A stretch of DNA of 35,462 nucleotides, from contig NZ_JAJDJU010000023.1 of the NCBI RefSeq assembly GCF_020567705.1, forward strand, positions 1 through 35,462, given 5' to 3'. The stretch comes from Acidocella sp. KAb 2-4. Its GTDB lineage: Bacteria; Pseudomonadota; Alphaproteobacteria; Acetobacterales; Acetobacteraceae. This document shows, piece after piece, positions 7,719 to 16,399 of this stretch. The stretch's first letter is position 1. Every line of letters starts with the position of its first letter. Both the position numbers and the translations under genes were made by a program. Below the pieces are notes generated by a model. The model made no database searches. It saw nothing but the letters and a program-made list of their open reading frames with translations, and was not told the origin of the DNA.

Positions 7719-8573
7719 TCAGATAATGGAGAGCAATGCGCTGATGTCATCCTGGTCCGCGGGATCGGCCTGATGGTTGAAGCTTGCCAATTGGCGGTGG
7801 TGGACCGCTTCCACGACCGGCCGGTATGATTGATGAGGAAAAATGTAGAATTCATTGGCCTTGATTGCCTCAACCACGCGCGGGCCAATGCGGCCGGGGG
7901 ACATCCCCTGACGCAGGGCGGAGGCGAAAGCTTCCGTCGCGGCGGCATCGGCCGGTTGTTCCCGGGGCTGGTTCAGGAGCGAGGTTTTGGCGAGCCTCGT
8001 GGCCACATAGCCCGGGCATAGCGCGGAAACGCCGATTTTCGTGCCGATCAGTTCATTCCGCAGCGTCATGCTGAGGCCAAGCGCGGCAAATTTGGTGGCG
8101 TTATAGGCGCCGGCCATGGGGGCGGCGAATATTCCCGCCATCGAGATGGTGTTGACGATGTGCGCCTCGTCGCCGCTTGCCTTGAGCTCTGGCAGGAAGG
8201 TTCGAGCGGCGTGGAGATGCGCATCGGCATTGATCGCAAACAGCCAGCGCCAGAGCTTCGGTTCAATGCTCTCCACGGGGCCGGAGGCGCCAAAGGCACC
8301 CGCATTGCTGCATAGAATGCGGACCGGCCCGAAGGTGCGTTCAGCCTGTGCCTTGGCATCTTCCCAAGCGGCGGGATCCGTGGCGTCGAAATGCAGCGCC
8401 AGCGCCTTTGCCCCCTGATCGCGGAGTGTGGCGGCGGCCTTTTCCACTTCTACGCCGTCGATATCGGCGAGCACGACCGCTGCCCCCTCCCGCGTCAGCG
8501 CTTGGGCAATGCCAAGGCCAATGCCGCCGGCGGCACCGGTGATGAAAGCCGTCTTCCCTTTGAGTTCAATCAT
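7719..8573 (-). CDS. Short-chain dehydrogenase/reductase
   Basis: This 284-residue classical SDR has the cofactor motif TGAAGGIG at residues 12-19, SNAG at 89-92, and the catalytic Ser144, Tyr157 and Lys161 (YNATK). An acidic Asp after the second strand (LADID) points to NAD rather than NADP. I start it at the ATG at 8573, preceded by GAGGACAAA; the open frame extends 35 codons upstream but that stretch is not SDR-like. The C-terminal tail carries a hydrophobic FYIFPHQSYRP motif common in SDRs acting on bulky substrates. It is convergent with the Rieske gene and divergent from the ABM-fold gene. The role is probably oxidation of a hydroxyl made by an oxygenase. Confidence 0.85.
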   Translation of the reverse strand: MIELKGKTAFITGAAGGIGLGIAQALTREGAAVVLADIDGVEVEKAAATLRDQGAKALALHFDATDPAAWEDAKAQAERTFGPVRILCSNAGAFGASGPVESIEPKLWRWLFAINADAHLHAARTFLPELKASGDEAHIVNTISMAGIFAAPMAGAYNATKFAALGLSMTLRNELIGTKIGVSALCPGYVATRLAKTSLLNQPREQPADAAATEAFASALRQGMSPGRIGPRVVEAIKANEFYIFPHQSYRPVVEAVHHRQLASFNHQADPADQDDISALLSII

Positions 8574-8640
8574 TTTGTCCTCGGTGTCGTTTTTTATGTT
8601 TGGAGGATAAACGGATGAATTTGCTAGCTTGATTTCGCCC

Positions 8641-8699
8641 GCATGTAAACCGTAGATTAGCGTACGAAAGCGCCGCATCCCAGGTGGCGACTTGCATGC
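8641..8699. promoter_or_regulatory. Divergent promoter region with CGTACG and GCATGC elements
   Basis: The gap between the SDR (8573) and the ABM-fold gene (8724) holds the palindrome CGTACG (8661-8666) and GCATGC (8694-8699), both fragments of the element seen at other promoters. No convincing -35/-10 pair could be fixed. Confidence 0.3.
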
Positions 8700-8723
8700 A
8701 CAATAACGAATGAGGAAATGTTT

Positions 8724-9122
8724 ATGTCCGCACCAATTGTTATCAATGCGCCGGCCTTTGTCTCCCGCTGGTATGTCAAACCAGAGCGACGCGAAGATTT
8801 TGTCGGCCTTTTCAATCTATTGTGGCAAAGTGCCGCGGATCAAATGAAGGAGGTGACGAATTTCGTGTTCTACGGCTGGGGGCGCGACCCGAATGAGTTC
8901 GTGGCGATTGAGTCATGGAAGAGCGAGGAGATTGTCGCCGCTGTGCGCCAAACGGAAGGCTTCCGCACCACTGTGGCGCAGCTGCTTTCTTATTGCAGCA
9001 AGCCGATGGTGATGGAGGCGTACAGCCCCTGGGAAGGCGGACGTGAGGTGTTTGATCTTTATCCGGCGGGCCTGTCCAAGGTGCATCCGCAGACCAAGGA
9101 TGTCGGCGTGATCTGGAGCTAA
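8724..9122 (+). CDS. Antibiotic-biosynthesis-monooxygenase-like (ABM, dimeric alpha-beta barrel) protein
   Basis: The 132-residue product fits a ferredoxin-like ABM/YgiN fold: a first strand (FVSRWYVKPE), a helix (RREDFVGLFNLLWQSA), then strands with NFVFYGWGRDPNEFVAIESW and a helix before YCSKPMVMEAY. I start at ATG 8724 because GAGGAA is six bases upstream; ATG 8718 is too close to it. Family members include cofactor-free quinol monooxygenases and small lyases or isomerases of polyketide and aromatic metabolism. No catalytic residue can be assigned. It is divergent from the SDR and convergent with the thioesterase. Confidence 0.65.
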   Translation: MSAPIVINAPAFVSRWYVKPERREDFVGLFNLLWQSAADQMKEVTNFVFYGWGRDPNEFVAIESWKSEEIVAAVRQTEGFRTTVAQLLSYCSKPMVMEAYSPWEGGREVFDLYPAGLSKVHPQTKDVGVIWS

Positions 9123-9130
9123 GCGCAGCG

Positions 9131-9158
9131 CCGGCGGGTGGTTTTGTGTACCTGCCGG
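9131..9158. terminator. Possible bidirectional terminator hairpin
   Basis: CCGGCGGGT (9131-9139) and ACCTGCCGG (9150-9158) form a nine-base-pair stem with one mismatch between the convergent ABM-fold and thioesterase genes. There is no good T-tract on either side. Confidence 0.35.
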
Positions 9159-9164
9159 TTCCGC

Positions 9165-10046
9165 TTATAGGGTCGGCCTTTGTAGCGCCTGCTGGGCGAC
9201 GGTGGCAACAAGCGTGCCGTCGCGGCGGAAGATAAGGCCCTGCGACAGATTCACGCCATGCCGGGCGAATGGGCTCGCGGTATCGACGAGCAGCCAGTCA
9301 TCCGTGCGAACCGGTTGGTGAAACCAAAGGGCATGGTCCAGGCTCGCAACTTCCAGATCCGGTGACGGGACGGGCGGGCGATGCGGCATCAGTGCCGCCG
9401 CGATCAGCCAATAATCGGAGAGGTAGGCGAGAATCTGCTGGTGGATACGTGGATCGTCTGGCCCCTGGCTAGGAGGAACCCGCAGCCAGTAGCGAAGCCT
9501 TGGCGCGGCCTGCCGTTGAAATAGTGCTTCAGGTTCGGTGAAGCGGACTTCCATGGGATATAACGCGTGGAGTCCGGCCAGCTCAGGCCCGGGGCTTTCC
9601 GTATGCGCCGCCCCGAGTATCCCCATCTCCGGCAAGGCTTCAGGCGGCGGCACGTCGGGCATTGTGGCCTGATGCGCGTAGCCATTCTGCGGCACGTAGA
9701 AGGAGCAGTTCATCTCAAAGATCGGCTTGCCGTGTTGTAGTGCCGTGACCTGTCGCGTCGAGAAGCGACGGCCATCGCGCACGCGCCGCACCATGAAGCA
9801 GATGCGCCGGGACACATCGCCTCGGCGCAGGAAGTAGCCGTGCATGGAATGTATCTCGCGTCCTTCTGCTGTTGCCATAGCGGCGGCGAGCGACTGCCCA
9901 AGGATTTGACCGCCGAATAGACCCCCTTGCAGATTCCCTTGGTTATGCTGATTGACAAATAAATCATCATCAAGCCTCAGCAGGATCATCAGGGCCTGGA
10001 CGTCCGCCGTGGTATGGGAGAGCGGTGGATCATCGAGGATTTGCAT
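9165..10046 (-). CDS. Acyl-CoA thioesterase II (TesB-like)
   Basis: This 293-residue double-hotdog thioesterase starts the first hotdog with LFVNQHNQGNLQGGLFGGQILGQSL partly quoted as GGLFGGQILGQSLAAA, a hallmark of TesB. The second domain shows AYLSDYWLIAAAL with the catalytic Asp, ASLDHALWFH with the polar residue of the triad, and SQGLIFRRDGTLVATVAQQ with the catalytic Gln. Length matches the family. It hydrolyses acyl-CoA esters and could release a dead-end or final CoA intermediate. It is the last gene of a four-gene minus-strand operon from 11947, 32 bases after the NIPSNAP gene. Confidence 0.9.
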   Translation of the reverse strand: MQILDDPPLSHTTADVQALMILLRLDDDLFVNQHNQGNLQGGLFGGQILGQSLAAAMATAEGREIHSMHGYFLRRGDVSRRICFMVRRVRDGRRFSTRQVTALQHGKPIFEMNCSFYVPQNGYAHQATMPDVPPPEALPEMGILGAAHTESPGPELAGLHALYPMEVRFTEPEALFQRQAAPRLRYWLRVPPSQGPDDPRIHQQILAYLSDYWLIAAALMPHRPPVPSPDLEVASLDHALWFHQPVRTDDWLLVDTASPFARHGVNLSQGLIFRRDGTLVATVAQQALQRPTL

Positions 10047-10078
10047 CAGTCAGTTCCGCATCCGGAGCGTGGGTGGCA

Positions 10079-10378
10079 TCAGGCGTACGGCGTCGCTTCG
10101 GCGAACACGACGGTCTCCTTGACGACCGCTTCGCACAAGGTCTGCCAGATTTCAGCGAACTGAGGATGCGTTGGCAGCTTCGCCAGTGTTTCCTGGTAAT
10201 GGTTCATATCGCGCAGCCGCCAGATGTGAATCACGGTGTTCAGGCGGCCGTTTTGCAGCAGCAGGGCCTGTTCGAGTTTCCACCCATCGGCTTCGACAAT
10301 GGCCTTCAGTTTCGGCGCCATGGCAAGAAACGGCCCGACCCCGGCGTATGACAATTCGAGCGTGGCATGCAGATACAT
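10079..10378 (-). CDS. NIPSNAP family protein
   Basis: This 99-residue dimeric alpha-beta barrel protein has the NIPSNAP pattern: an initial strand (YLHATLELSY), a helix with FLAMAPKLKAIVEADGWKL in part, the RLNTVIHIWRLRDMNHYQE strand-helix and a conserved RDM-x-HY segment, then an aromatic helix before a final strand. A strong AAAGGAG precedes the ATG. Biochemical roles are not established for most bacterial members; some are small enzymes or accessory proteins in degradation clusters. It lies between the membrane protein and the thioesterase genes. Confidence 0.75.
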   Translation of the reverse strand: MYLHATLELSYAGVGPFLAMAPKLKAIVEADGWKLEQALLLQNGRLNTVIHIWRLRDMNHYQETLAKLPTHPQFAEIWQTLCEAVVKETVVFAEATPYA

Positions 10379-10397
10379 TGTGATCTCCTTTGATGGG

Positions 10398-10946
10398 TCA
10401 GCGTTGAGCGGGAAGGCCTAACAAGGCCAAGCTCAGGGCGATGGGGAGAAAGCCCGCGAGATAGCCGGTGGCAGGTACCGTGGCGAAGGCGCATGCCAGT
10501 AATCCGTGCGCAATATAGATCAGCGTTACCGCCACCCCGCCCAGACACAAAAGGCGCAAAGGCAAGGGCGCTGGCCGGTTTGTTCGTGCCGATGCATTTG
10601 GGGAATGGCTTCCCATGAAGAATACGGGCCATGCGCCTTGGGCTTCCCGCGCGGCTTTCAGGGCGTAGATGGCAATGACGATATTGCCCCACCACGCCGC
10701 CATCCAAACCCAGGCTATGGTTTGTACCCGCCTTTTGCCGCGCTCACGGAAGATCAGCCAGGAGAGGCTGAACAATAATCCCATCACCAAATCGCTATTG
10801 ATGAAATTTTGCCAGGGGTCATGCATGTCGGCTAGAAATGTGTCCAGCCCGGCACCGTGCCCCATGCCGCTATGCAGCAGCACATTTGCTAAGTTGGCAA
10901 GTTGCACGAGCAGTACGACGCTGGCGATAAAGCTGATCATTTTCAT
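10398..10946 (-). CDS. Small integral membrane protein (resembles DUF1475)
   Basis: The 182-residue product has about five hydrophobic segments: FIASVVLLVQLANLANVLL, a segment after DPWQNFINSDLVMGLLFSLSW, one around WMAAWWGNIVIAIYAL, then LLCLGGVAVTLIYIAHGLL and a C-terminal LAGFLPIALSLALLGL. The DPW...D...G(L)LFSLSW...RE...W...GNI...YAL pattern reminds me of DUF1475 proteins; this is from memory and tentative. Its ATG overlaps the stop codon of the upstream gene by four bases, so translation is coupled. Function unknown; it could aid uptake or anchor the neighbouring lipocalin-like protein. Confidence 0.7.
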   Translation of the reverse strand: MKMISFIASVVLLVQLANLANVLLHSGMGHGAGLDTFLADMHDPWQNFINSDLVMGLLFSLSWLIFRERGKRRVQTIAWVWMAAWWGNIVIAIYALKAAREAQGAWPVFFMGSHSPNASARTNRPAPLPLRLLCLGGVAVTLIYIAHGLLACAFATVPATGYLAGFLPIALSLALLGLPAQR

Positions 10947-11947
10947 ACGTCAGGTTGCAGGCGGTTCATGCGCCAGACGTAATCGTTCCACTGCACCTCC
11001 TGCGATTCACCCCAGCCGGTTTGGCCGTTCCAGTCCCATTCCACGAGCCCAAGATGGGTGTTGATATTAGACCACCCAGACCAAGCGGTTTGTGCCACGA
11101 CGCGTCCGGTCATTTTATAGATTTCGCCGGCGCTGTCCTCAAACTCATATTCATGCCGGAGCGGGCGGCAGAGCGGAAACTCGCGCTGCGTAAGTTTTGT
11201 AGCGCGGATGACGCGGCGCTGTTCGCCTTTTACCAGCACCCACCCATCGTTGAAGATTCGTGCCGGGGCGGGCATGATCCCCGCCCAGTCTGGCTTGCGG
11301 GTAGGATCGTCATGCGAGCCGATGTTAAATGCAAAATCCGGCCCGAATGTGCCGGTCACCCAAGTATAAGGTGGGTATGGCGCATGATTTTCCGGTCTTG
11401 GTTCGCCCCAGGAGCGGTCCCGGACCGGGTAGCAATCGATCTTATGAGTTTGCCCGCGCAGGGTTAGCGTGCCGGTGGCATGCATCACCTGCTCAAAATG
11501 CTGATTATTGGCCCGCATGATCGGGATAGACTTGGCCATCAGGTCGACAGCCAGCGTTGTTTGCCGGGCCGGGTCGTCGAAGCTGAGATGCACATGTTCC
11601 AGTGGTTTGATGACCTTCGCGCGAAACCCATTGGGGAGCTGGATGTCGCTGCCGTCACCGATGACCGAGAGTGACATGTAGTCGCGCATCTCGAAGAGTT
11701 CGCAGGCGAGGTGCGAGGGTTTGATGCCCTGGTAGATCATCAGCCCGGACGTGACGGTCTTGAGCGCGGGGTGCACCCAACAATAGGCGAAACAGTTGAT
11801 TGCCGCCTGGGGAATGTGGAAATTCCAAAACCAAGTCTCGGTCAGCGAATCGACGGCCTCGCCGGTGCCGTGAAAAAACTCGTCGGTCTCGACATGCGAG
11901 CCGAACCCGCCGCCAAGATTGGAGTTCCAGTCCGTGTCACTGCCCAT
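10943..11947 (-). CDS. AttH/CrtC-type lipocalin-like protein (DUF7064/DUF7065-like)
   Basis: The 334-residue sequence is beta-rich and carries the RDRSWGEPRPE motif (consensus R-D-x-SWG) in mid-protein, typical of hydroxyneurosporene-synthase-like and DUF7064/7065 proteins. Other marks are the tryptophan-rich TETWFWNFHIP near the N terminus and a VEWDWNGQTGWGESQE end. CrtC members hydrate isolated double bonds of carotenoids, so a hydration or ligand-binding role on a hydrophobic substrate is possible, though the activity of this subfamily is not established. No signal peptide is visible. GGAGGG precedes the ATG. It heads a minus-strand operon and has a paralogue at 23269. Confidence 0.7.
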   Translation of the reverse strand: MGSDTDWNSNLGGGFGSHVETDEFFHGTGEAVDSLTETWFWNFHIPQAAINCFAYCWVHPALKTVTSGLMIYQGIKPSHLACELFEMRDYMSLSVIGDGSDIQLPNGFRAKVIKPLEHVHLSFDDPARQTTLAVDLMAKSIPIMRANNQHFEQVMHATGTLTLRGQTHKIDCYPVRDRSWGEPRPENHAPYPPYTWVTGTFGPDFAFNIGSHDDPTRKPDWAGIMPAPARIFNDGWVLVKGEQRRVIRATKLTQREFPLCRPLRHEYEFEDSAGEIYKMTGRVVAQTAWSGWSNINTHLGLVEWDWNGQTGWGESQEVQWNDYVWRMNRLQPDV

Positions 11948-12112
11948 ATTCCCTCCATGAGTTTGGCTGTCTGCTTAAACTTACCGCGACGGCGGAGCGC
12001 TGCTGCCGGCACCCAAGAGGTGAGGGGCAAAAAGAAAGTAACATTATGGTGTACTAGCATCCGAATTGGCGTTTAATCAAGCGCCGGATGAATAGGGAAT
12101 TCTAAAACAGGC

Positions 12113-12149
12113 TTGCACGGTATGCTAAAATACCGTTAGCATGCGTACC
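12113..12149. promoter_or_regulatory. Divergent promoter/operator with inverted GGTATGC/GCATGCGTACC elements
   Basis: The 259-base gap between the genes starting at 11947 and 12207 contains ATGCTAA (12122-12128) and TTAGCAT (12136-12142), a perfect inverted repeat with a seven-base spacer. GGTATGC (12119-12125) and GCATGCGTACC (12139-12149) face each other. TAAAAT at 12126-12131 is a -10-like box. This is the clearest dyad version of the recurring element. Confidence 0.5.
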
Positions 12150-12206
12150 CTGGCCGAGCCGCTCTCGGGCAAGAGCGGGCGTAAACCAAAATGAGGGGGA
12201 AAAACA

Positions 12207-12986
12207 ATGGCTGGCAAGCTTGCAGGCAGGGTCGCCGTCATCACCGGTGGCGCGCGGGGGCAGGGAGAGGCGACGGCCAGAGTTTTTGCCGCTGAGGGGG
12301 CCAAAGTCGTGGTCGCCGACGTGCTGGAGGATGAGGGGCGGGCGTTGACGCGAGATATCGGCGCCGCCGCAATGTTCGTTCCGCTCGATGTTTCTAACGC
12401 CGCCTCCTGGGAGGCTTTGGCCAAGATGGCGACGGCGAAATGGGGCGCGCCGGGTATTCTGGTCAATAATGCCGGCGTCGTGCACGCCGTCAGTATCCTT
12501 GAGCTTTCGCAGGATGATTTCGAACGGGTTCTGCGGATCAATCTCATTGGCGCGTGGCTTGGTATCAAAACGCTGGCGCCCGGCATGCTCGCCGCGGGGA
12601 AGGGGGCCATCGTCAATATCGCCTCGTCATCCGGCCTTTGGGGGATGAACGGCCTGACCGCCTATTCGGCCAGCAAATGGGGGCTCCGCAGCCTCACAAA
12701 AACCGCGGCGATGGAGCTCGGCTTCAGAGGGATCCGTGTAAATGCGGTGTTCCCGGGCGGGATTAACACCAAGATGGGCAACATCACAAATGAGGCCGTC
12801 ACCGAGTTGAACAAGCATTACCAACGCCAACCGATCCAGCGGATTGGAGAGCCGGAAGAGGTCGCTCTTACCAGCCTGTTCCTTGTCAGCGACGATGCTT
12901 CCTATCTGTGCGGCGCGGAGATTGCTGTTGATGGTGGCCAGACGATCGGTGTCTACACCGATTTTCTCCCCGGGGCGCCGGGGTAG
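12207..12986 (+). CDS. Short-chain dehydrogenase, 3-alpha/20-beta-hydroxysteroid dehydrogenase-like
   Basis: This 259-residue classical SDR has the cofactor loop TGGARGQGEA (about residues 13-22), NNAG, and catalytic Tyr153 and Lys157 in YSASK. Asp at the end of the second strand (VVADVLEDEG) indicates NAD(H). The GGARGxG loop and the ADVLxDEG stretch resemble bacterial 3-alpha/20-beta-hydroxysteroid dehydrogenases, so a hydroxyl/keto conversion on a polycyclic or terpenoid alcohol is plausible. GAGGGGG lies eight bases before the ATG. It is divergent from the lipocalin-like operon and shares an operator-like region with it. Confidence 0.87.
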   Translation: MAGKLAGRVAVITGGARGQGEATARVFAAEGAKVVVADVLEDEGRALTRDIGAAAMFVPLDVSNAASWEALAKMATAKWGAPGILVNNAGVVHAVSILELSQDDFERVLRINLIGAWLGIKTLAPGMLAAGKGAIVNIASSSGLWGMNGLTAYSASKWGLRSLTKTAAMELGFRGIRVNAVFPGGINTKMGNITNEAVTELNKHYQRQPIQRIGEPEEVALTSLFLVSDDASYLCGAEIAVDGGQTIGVYTDFLPGAPG

Positions 12987-13313
12987 CGGGTAGGGCCGTG
13001 GGGGAGTCCCTTTTGTGCTCAAAAATGAACCACAAGAGCCGAAGGAAATATTGACCCCGCCGGCAAGGCACGCTATTAAACTAGTAAGCATATATATCGT
13101 AGTGCAGCAATCTCTATTGCTTCGCTTCGGCAGATGAAGGAGGGATGGGCACCGCGGCGTAGCGCAAACGCGGCACGATAACTTCTCATGCGCGTATCAT
13201 CTCAGCAAGCCGGTGCGCGGCATAAACACGATCCTTGTGGTTCTGGGAGTTGGGATAAGAAAACAAGTTCTTCACCCAGGTTTGAGGCTTAAACAATAAT
13301 TAGGGGGTACGAG
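12987..13313 (+). promoter_or_regulatory. 327-base gene-free region with promoter of the envelope operon
   Basis: No credible gene is present. TTGACC (13051-13056), a 17-base spacer and TATTAA (13074-13079) make a good sigma70 promoter. AAGCATATATATC, an AT-rich relative of the recurring GCATAC element, follows at 13086-13098 over the expected transcription start. The long leader of about 230 bases to the ATG at 13314 ends in a strong AGGGGG ribosome binding site. Confidence 0.55.
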
Positions 13314-14987
13314 ATGGACGAGGTTACGAATCAGAAAAGTTTGAGGCAACGGCTTCTAGCGACAATCGGTCGGCCGACTGGGCTGAGATCTTGTGTTGTG
13401 GGGGGCGGCGCGTTGTTGCTGGCGGTTACACCGGCGCATGCATTGAACCTTTATGACGGCTCGCAATATGGCAATAACCTCGAAATCAATCTGACGACGA
13501 CGCTCTCCTATACGGGGGCATTGCGTGTTAACAGCCCGTCATCGGTTCTGAAGCCCGCCGAAGATGGTGACGCCAACTTCCAGCACGGCATCGTGACAAA
13601 TCTGTTCTCCGCCGTGCCGGTGCTGGATATCCGCGACGGCGATTACGGTGCGCATGTCAGCGGCCAGCTCTACCTGAATACACCCTATCTGGGAACCAAC
13701 CAGAACGATCTGACGCCGTATTCCAGCGCGATTTTTACGGCCAAGCAGACGGATTTCACCAGCGCCACGCGCAATGTCGACGGTGAGAACGCGCAGCTTC
13801 TGGATGCCTTTTTCTTCGCGCAGCACACGTTTGCCGACGATCAGACGCTTCAATTTAAATTCGGCCGCTCTGTGCTGTTCTGGGGGCAGAGCCTGTACTT
13901 CCCGACCGACGGTATTTCCGGCGGTCAGGCGCCGATTAACGTTGTGTCGGCACAGAATCTGATCAACCCGCAGGCGCAGCAGGTGTTCATGCCGGTGGGG
14001 CAGGCTATTTTGACCTACCAGCCGCACCCGGGGACCACCATTCAGGGCTATTATCAGTTCGAGTGGGAGCATGATTACTTCCAGGGTGAGGGCGCGTATT
14101 TCAATAGCGTCAACGTGCTGGACAAGGGGGCTGGCTGGCTTGGGCTTGGCGGTGGCTATGGTTTGACGCGCATTAAAGATGTTAACCCTGAGCATCAGAA
14201 CGGGCAATTTGGCCTATCCCTCCAGCAACAGGTCGGAAGTTGGGATCTCGGTGTCTACGTGGAGCGCTTCGACGCAAAAGCGCCTGAGGTCGGCATTGCT
14301 CCGGGGCTGAATCCGCTGGGACCGGTTGGCAATCCCGCGGCGGGGGCGATTTCCATTGGTAGCTACTACCTGGTCTACCCGCGCGATATTTGGCTGCAGG
14401 GTGCCAGCTTCTCGACCAATATCGGTCCGGCGAACGTGGGTGGTGAGCTCTCTTTCCGTGAGCACCAGCCGCTCGTCCCAAATAATGGCGGTGTGTTCCT
14501 CTACGCGCCAGGTCAGAACGCCAACAACAATCCGGGCTATCCGGTCGGAAACACCTGGGACGCCCAAATTTCCGCGCTCTACGTTACCCCGGCTCTGCCG
14601 CTTGATCCGGGTGGCGTGACGATTACCGGTGAGGCGATCCTTAACCATCTCATCAATGTCACGCAGAATCGCCATCTCCTGGCAACCGGTGGCCAGGCGA
14701 CAGCGGGCGCATTCGATATTTCGGTGACGCCGACCTATAATAACGTGCTGCCGAATCTACAGATCACATTTCCGATTGGCCTAACCTACAACTTTCTTGG
14801 TCGCTCCTATGTGGATTCGTCGCTCTACCATGGTACCGGGGTGTTCGACCTCGGTGTGACGGCGACGTACAGGGTCAACTGGATCGCGTCATTGTCTTAC
14901 CAGGATTACCTGGGCAAGCCGGACGTCGCGCATAATCCTCTCGCCGACCGCGGTTTCGTCTCGCTCAACCTGCAACACACGTTCTAA
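13314..14987 (+). CDS. DUF1302 outer membrane beta-barrel protein
   Basis: The 557-residue product has a long N-terminal region ending in a hydrophobic signal segment (SCVVGGGALLLAVTPAHA) with a likely cleavage after AHA at about residue 43. The mature part is rich in alternating aromatic strands (QFKFGRSVLFWGQSLYFPTD in part, WLGLGGGYGLTRI) and ends in a terminal Phe (LNLQHTF), the outer-membrane assembly signal. This matches DUF1302 family proteins. They occur beside DUF1329, Ycf48-like and RND genes in clusters for hydrophobic substrates and probably form a channel. AGGGGG at 13302-13307 sets the start. First gene of a four-gene operon. Confidence 0.88.
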   Translation: MDEVTNQKSLRQRLLATIGRPTGLRSCVVGGGALLLAVTPAHALNLYDGSQYGNNLEINLTTTLSYTGALRVNSPSSVLKPAEDGDANFQHGIVTNLFSAVPVLDIRDGDYGAHVSGQLYLNTPYLGTNQNDLTPYSSAIFTAKQTDFTSATRNVDGENAQLLDAFFFAQHTFADDQTLQFKFGRSVLFWGQSLYFPTDGISGGQAPINVVSAQNLINPQAQQVFMPVGQAILTYQPHPGTTIQGYYQFEWEHDYFQGEGAYFNSVNVLDKGAGWLGLGGGYGLTRIKDVNPEHQNGQFGLSLQQQVGSWDLGVYVERFDAKAPEVGIAPGLNPLGPVGNPAAGAISIGSYYLVYPRDIWLQGASFSTNIGPANVGGELSFREHQPLVPNNGGVFLYAPGQNANNNPGYPVGNTWDAQISALYVTPALPLDPGGVTITGEAILNHLINVTQNRHLLATGGQATAGAFDISVTPTYNNVLPNLQITFPIGLTYNFLGRSYVDSSLYHGTGVFDLGVTATYRVNWIASLSYQDYLGKPDVAHNPLADRGFVSLNLQHTF

Positions 14988-15009
14988 AAAACGCCAGGAG
15001 TTCAAGAAT

Positions 15010-16392
15010 ATGAAAAGACGTACGTTAGGGCTGCTGGCTGGCAGCAGCGTGATCGCTCTGCAGGCTGGTCGTGCCAAGGCGCAGTCAGCCTCCGCGTTGG
15101 GGGCTAGCCTCACCCCGATGGGTGCGGAAATGGCGGGTAATGCTGACGGCAGCATTCCGCCCTGGACAGGTGGCATGACGACCCTGCCTGCTGGGCTCCA
15201 GAAGAATGATTACATCCCGGAATTGTTTCCGGATGAGCAGCCAGTCGCGGTGATTGACGCCAGCAATATGGCTGATCATGCGGCCATGCTCTCCGAGGGC
15301 GTGCAGGCGATGATGCAGAAGTATGGGTTCAAGATCAAAGTTTATCCGACGCATCGGACCGCCGCTGCGCCGCAATATGTTTATGACAACATTGCCAAGA
15401 ACAATGGTAAAGCCCGGTTCACGGCGCAGGATCCGACCGGCGGGCGCTTTGGTTTTGAGAATGCCTATGGCGGCGTTCCGTTTCCTGTTCCCGATCTGAC
15501 CAACCCCCTGACGGCTGGGGCGCAGATCATGTGGAACCAGTCGTCTTGCTGGCACGGGTTCGCATTCAACGTCGCTTATCAGAGTTGGTCGGTCTCCAGC
15601 GGCCAGAAGTCGATGGCTTATGCGGATGCCAGCCAGTTCAAGTTCCCATATTATGATCCGAAAGGATCGCTGGAGACTTTTGACGGCCGTCTGGAAATTC
15701 AGTATGATCCGTATACGGGGCCGCAAAACCTGGTTGGCCAGGCGATCATCGTGTGGCAGTTCACCAATCCATACAAGAATCCACAGGAGGCTTGGGAACT
15801 ACTCAACGGCCAGGGGCGCGTGCGCCGTGCACCCGAAGTCTCTTTCGATACGCCGAGCACTCAGTCCAACGGCATTGCTGGATACGACGAATATTTCGGC
15901 TTCAACGGCTCTCTGGAGCGGTATGATTGGAAGTATCTCGGCAAGCAAGAGATGTACATTCCGTACAACAACAACAAACTGTATGGCGGCGATGCGCCGA
16001 GCGCACACCTCGCCCACTTTCTCGATCCAGAACTCATTCGCTGGGAGAAGCACCGCTGCTGGGTCGTAGAAGCGACGCTGCACCCTGGCGAACGCAATGT
16101 TCTCGCCCGCCGTCGCTATTACATTGACGAAGACACTTGGGAAGTTGGGTGTGGCGATATGTGGGACGCCAAGGGCAATCTGTTCAAGGTGAACCTGCTA
16201 TATAACAACTGCCGGCCAGATCTGCCGGGCGTCGTGTACGGCCAAAACACCATCCATAATCTGCAGACTGATGATTATGTTTCGGTCGCAGGTCATTGGA
16301 ATCAATCGCGGCATCCAACACTGACTTTCGTCGATGATATTCCGAATTCTGTGTTTGACCCGAACAACATGGCGGCTTCAGCACAGTATTGA
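15010..16392 (+). CDS. DUF1329 periplasmic protein
   Basis: This 460-residue protein has an N-terminal signal (MKRRTLGLLAGSSVIALQ) with a likely cut after RAKA (about residue 24). It shows DUF1329 marks: the early LTPMGAEMAGNADGSIPPWT in part, GGVPFPVP, YYDPKGSLETFDGRLE, and a late RRYYIDEDTWEVGCGDMWDAKG in part. Length is typical of the family. The fold is thought to be LolB/LolA-like and to carry lipophilic ligands across the periplasm; this is family knowledge and not proven here. It lies 22 bases after the DUF1302 gene, with CAGGAG before the ATG, and is followed by a large hairpin (16400-16435). Confidence 0.9.
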   Translation: MKRRTLGLLAGSSVIALQAGRAKAQSASALGASLTPMGAEMAGNADGSIPPWTGGMTTLPAGLQKNDYIPELFPDEQPVAVIDASNMADHAAMLSEGVQAMMQKYGFKIKVYPTHRTAAAPQYVYDNIAKNNGKARFTAQDPTGGRFGFENAYGGVPFPVPDLTNPLTAGAQIMWNQSSCWHGFAFNVAYQSWSVSSGQKSMAYADASQFKFPYYDPKGSLETFDGRLEIQYDPYTGPQNLVGQAIIVWQFTNPYKNPQEAWELLNGQGRVRRAPEVSFDTPSTQSNGIAGYDEYFGFNGSLERYDWKYLGKQEMYIPYNNNKLYGGDAPSAHLAHFLDPELIRWEKHRCWVVEATLHPGERNVLARRRYYIDEDTWEVGCGDMWDAKGNLFKVNLLYNNCRPDLPGVVYGQNTIHNLQTDDYVSVAGHWNQSRHPTLTFVDDIPNSVFDPNNMAASAQY

Positions 16393-16399
16393 TCCGTAG

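Noticed and set aside
8615-8632. Five-codon open frame (ATG to TGA) with GGAGGA upstream between the SDR and ABM-fold genes
   Set aside because: It looks like a leader peptide, but the codons hold no regulatory run and no attenuator hairpin follows, so chance is more likely.
12987-13313. Possible RNA gene or riboswitch in the longest gene-free gap
   Set aside because: No tRNA-like fold, known riboswitch core or strong terminator hairpin could be recognised; a promoter and long leader explain it.
13539-14207. Minus-strand frame of 222 codons within the DUF1302 gene
   Set aside because: Low-complexity basic composition and no family features; antisense shadow.
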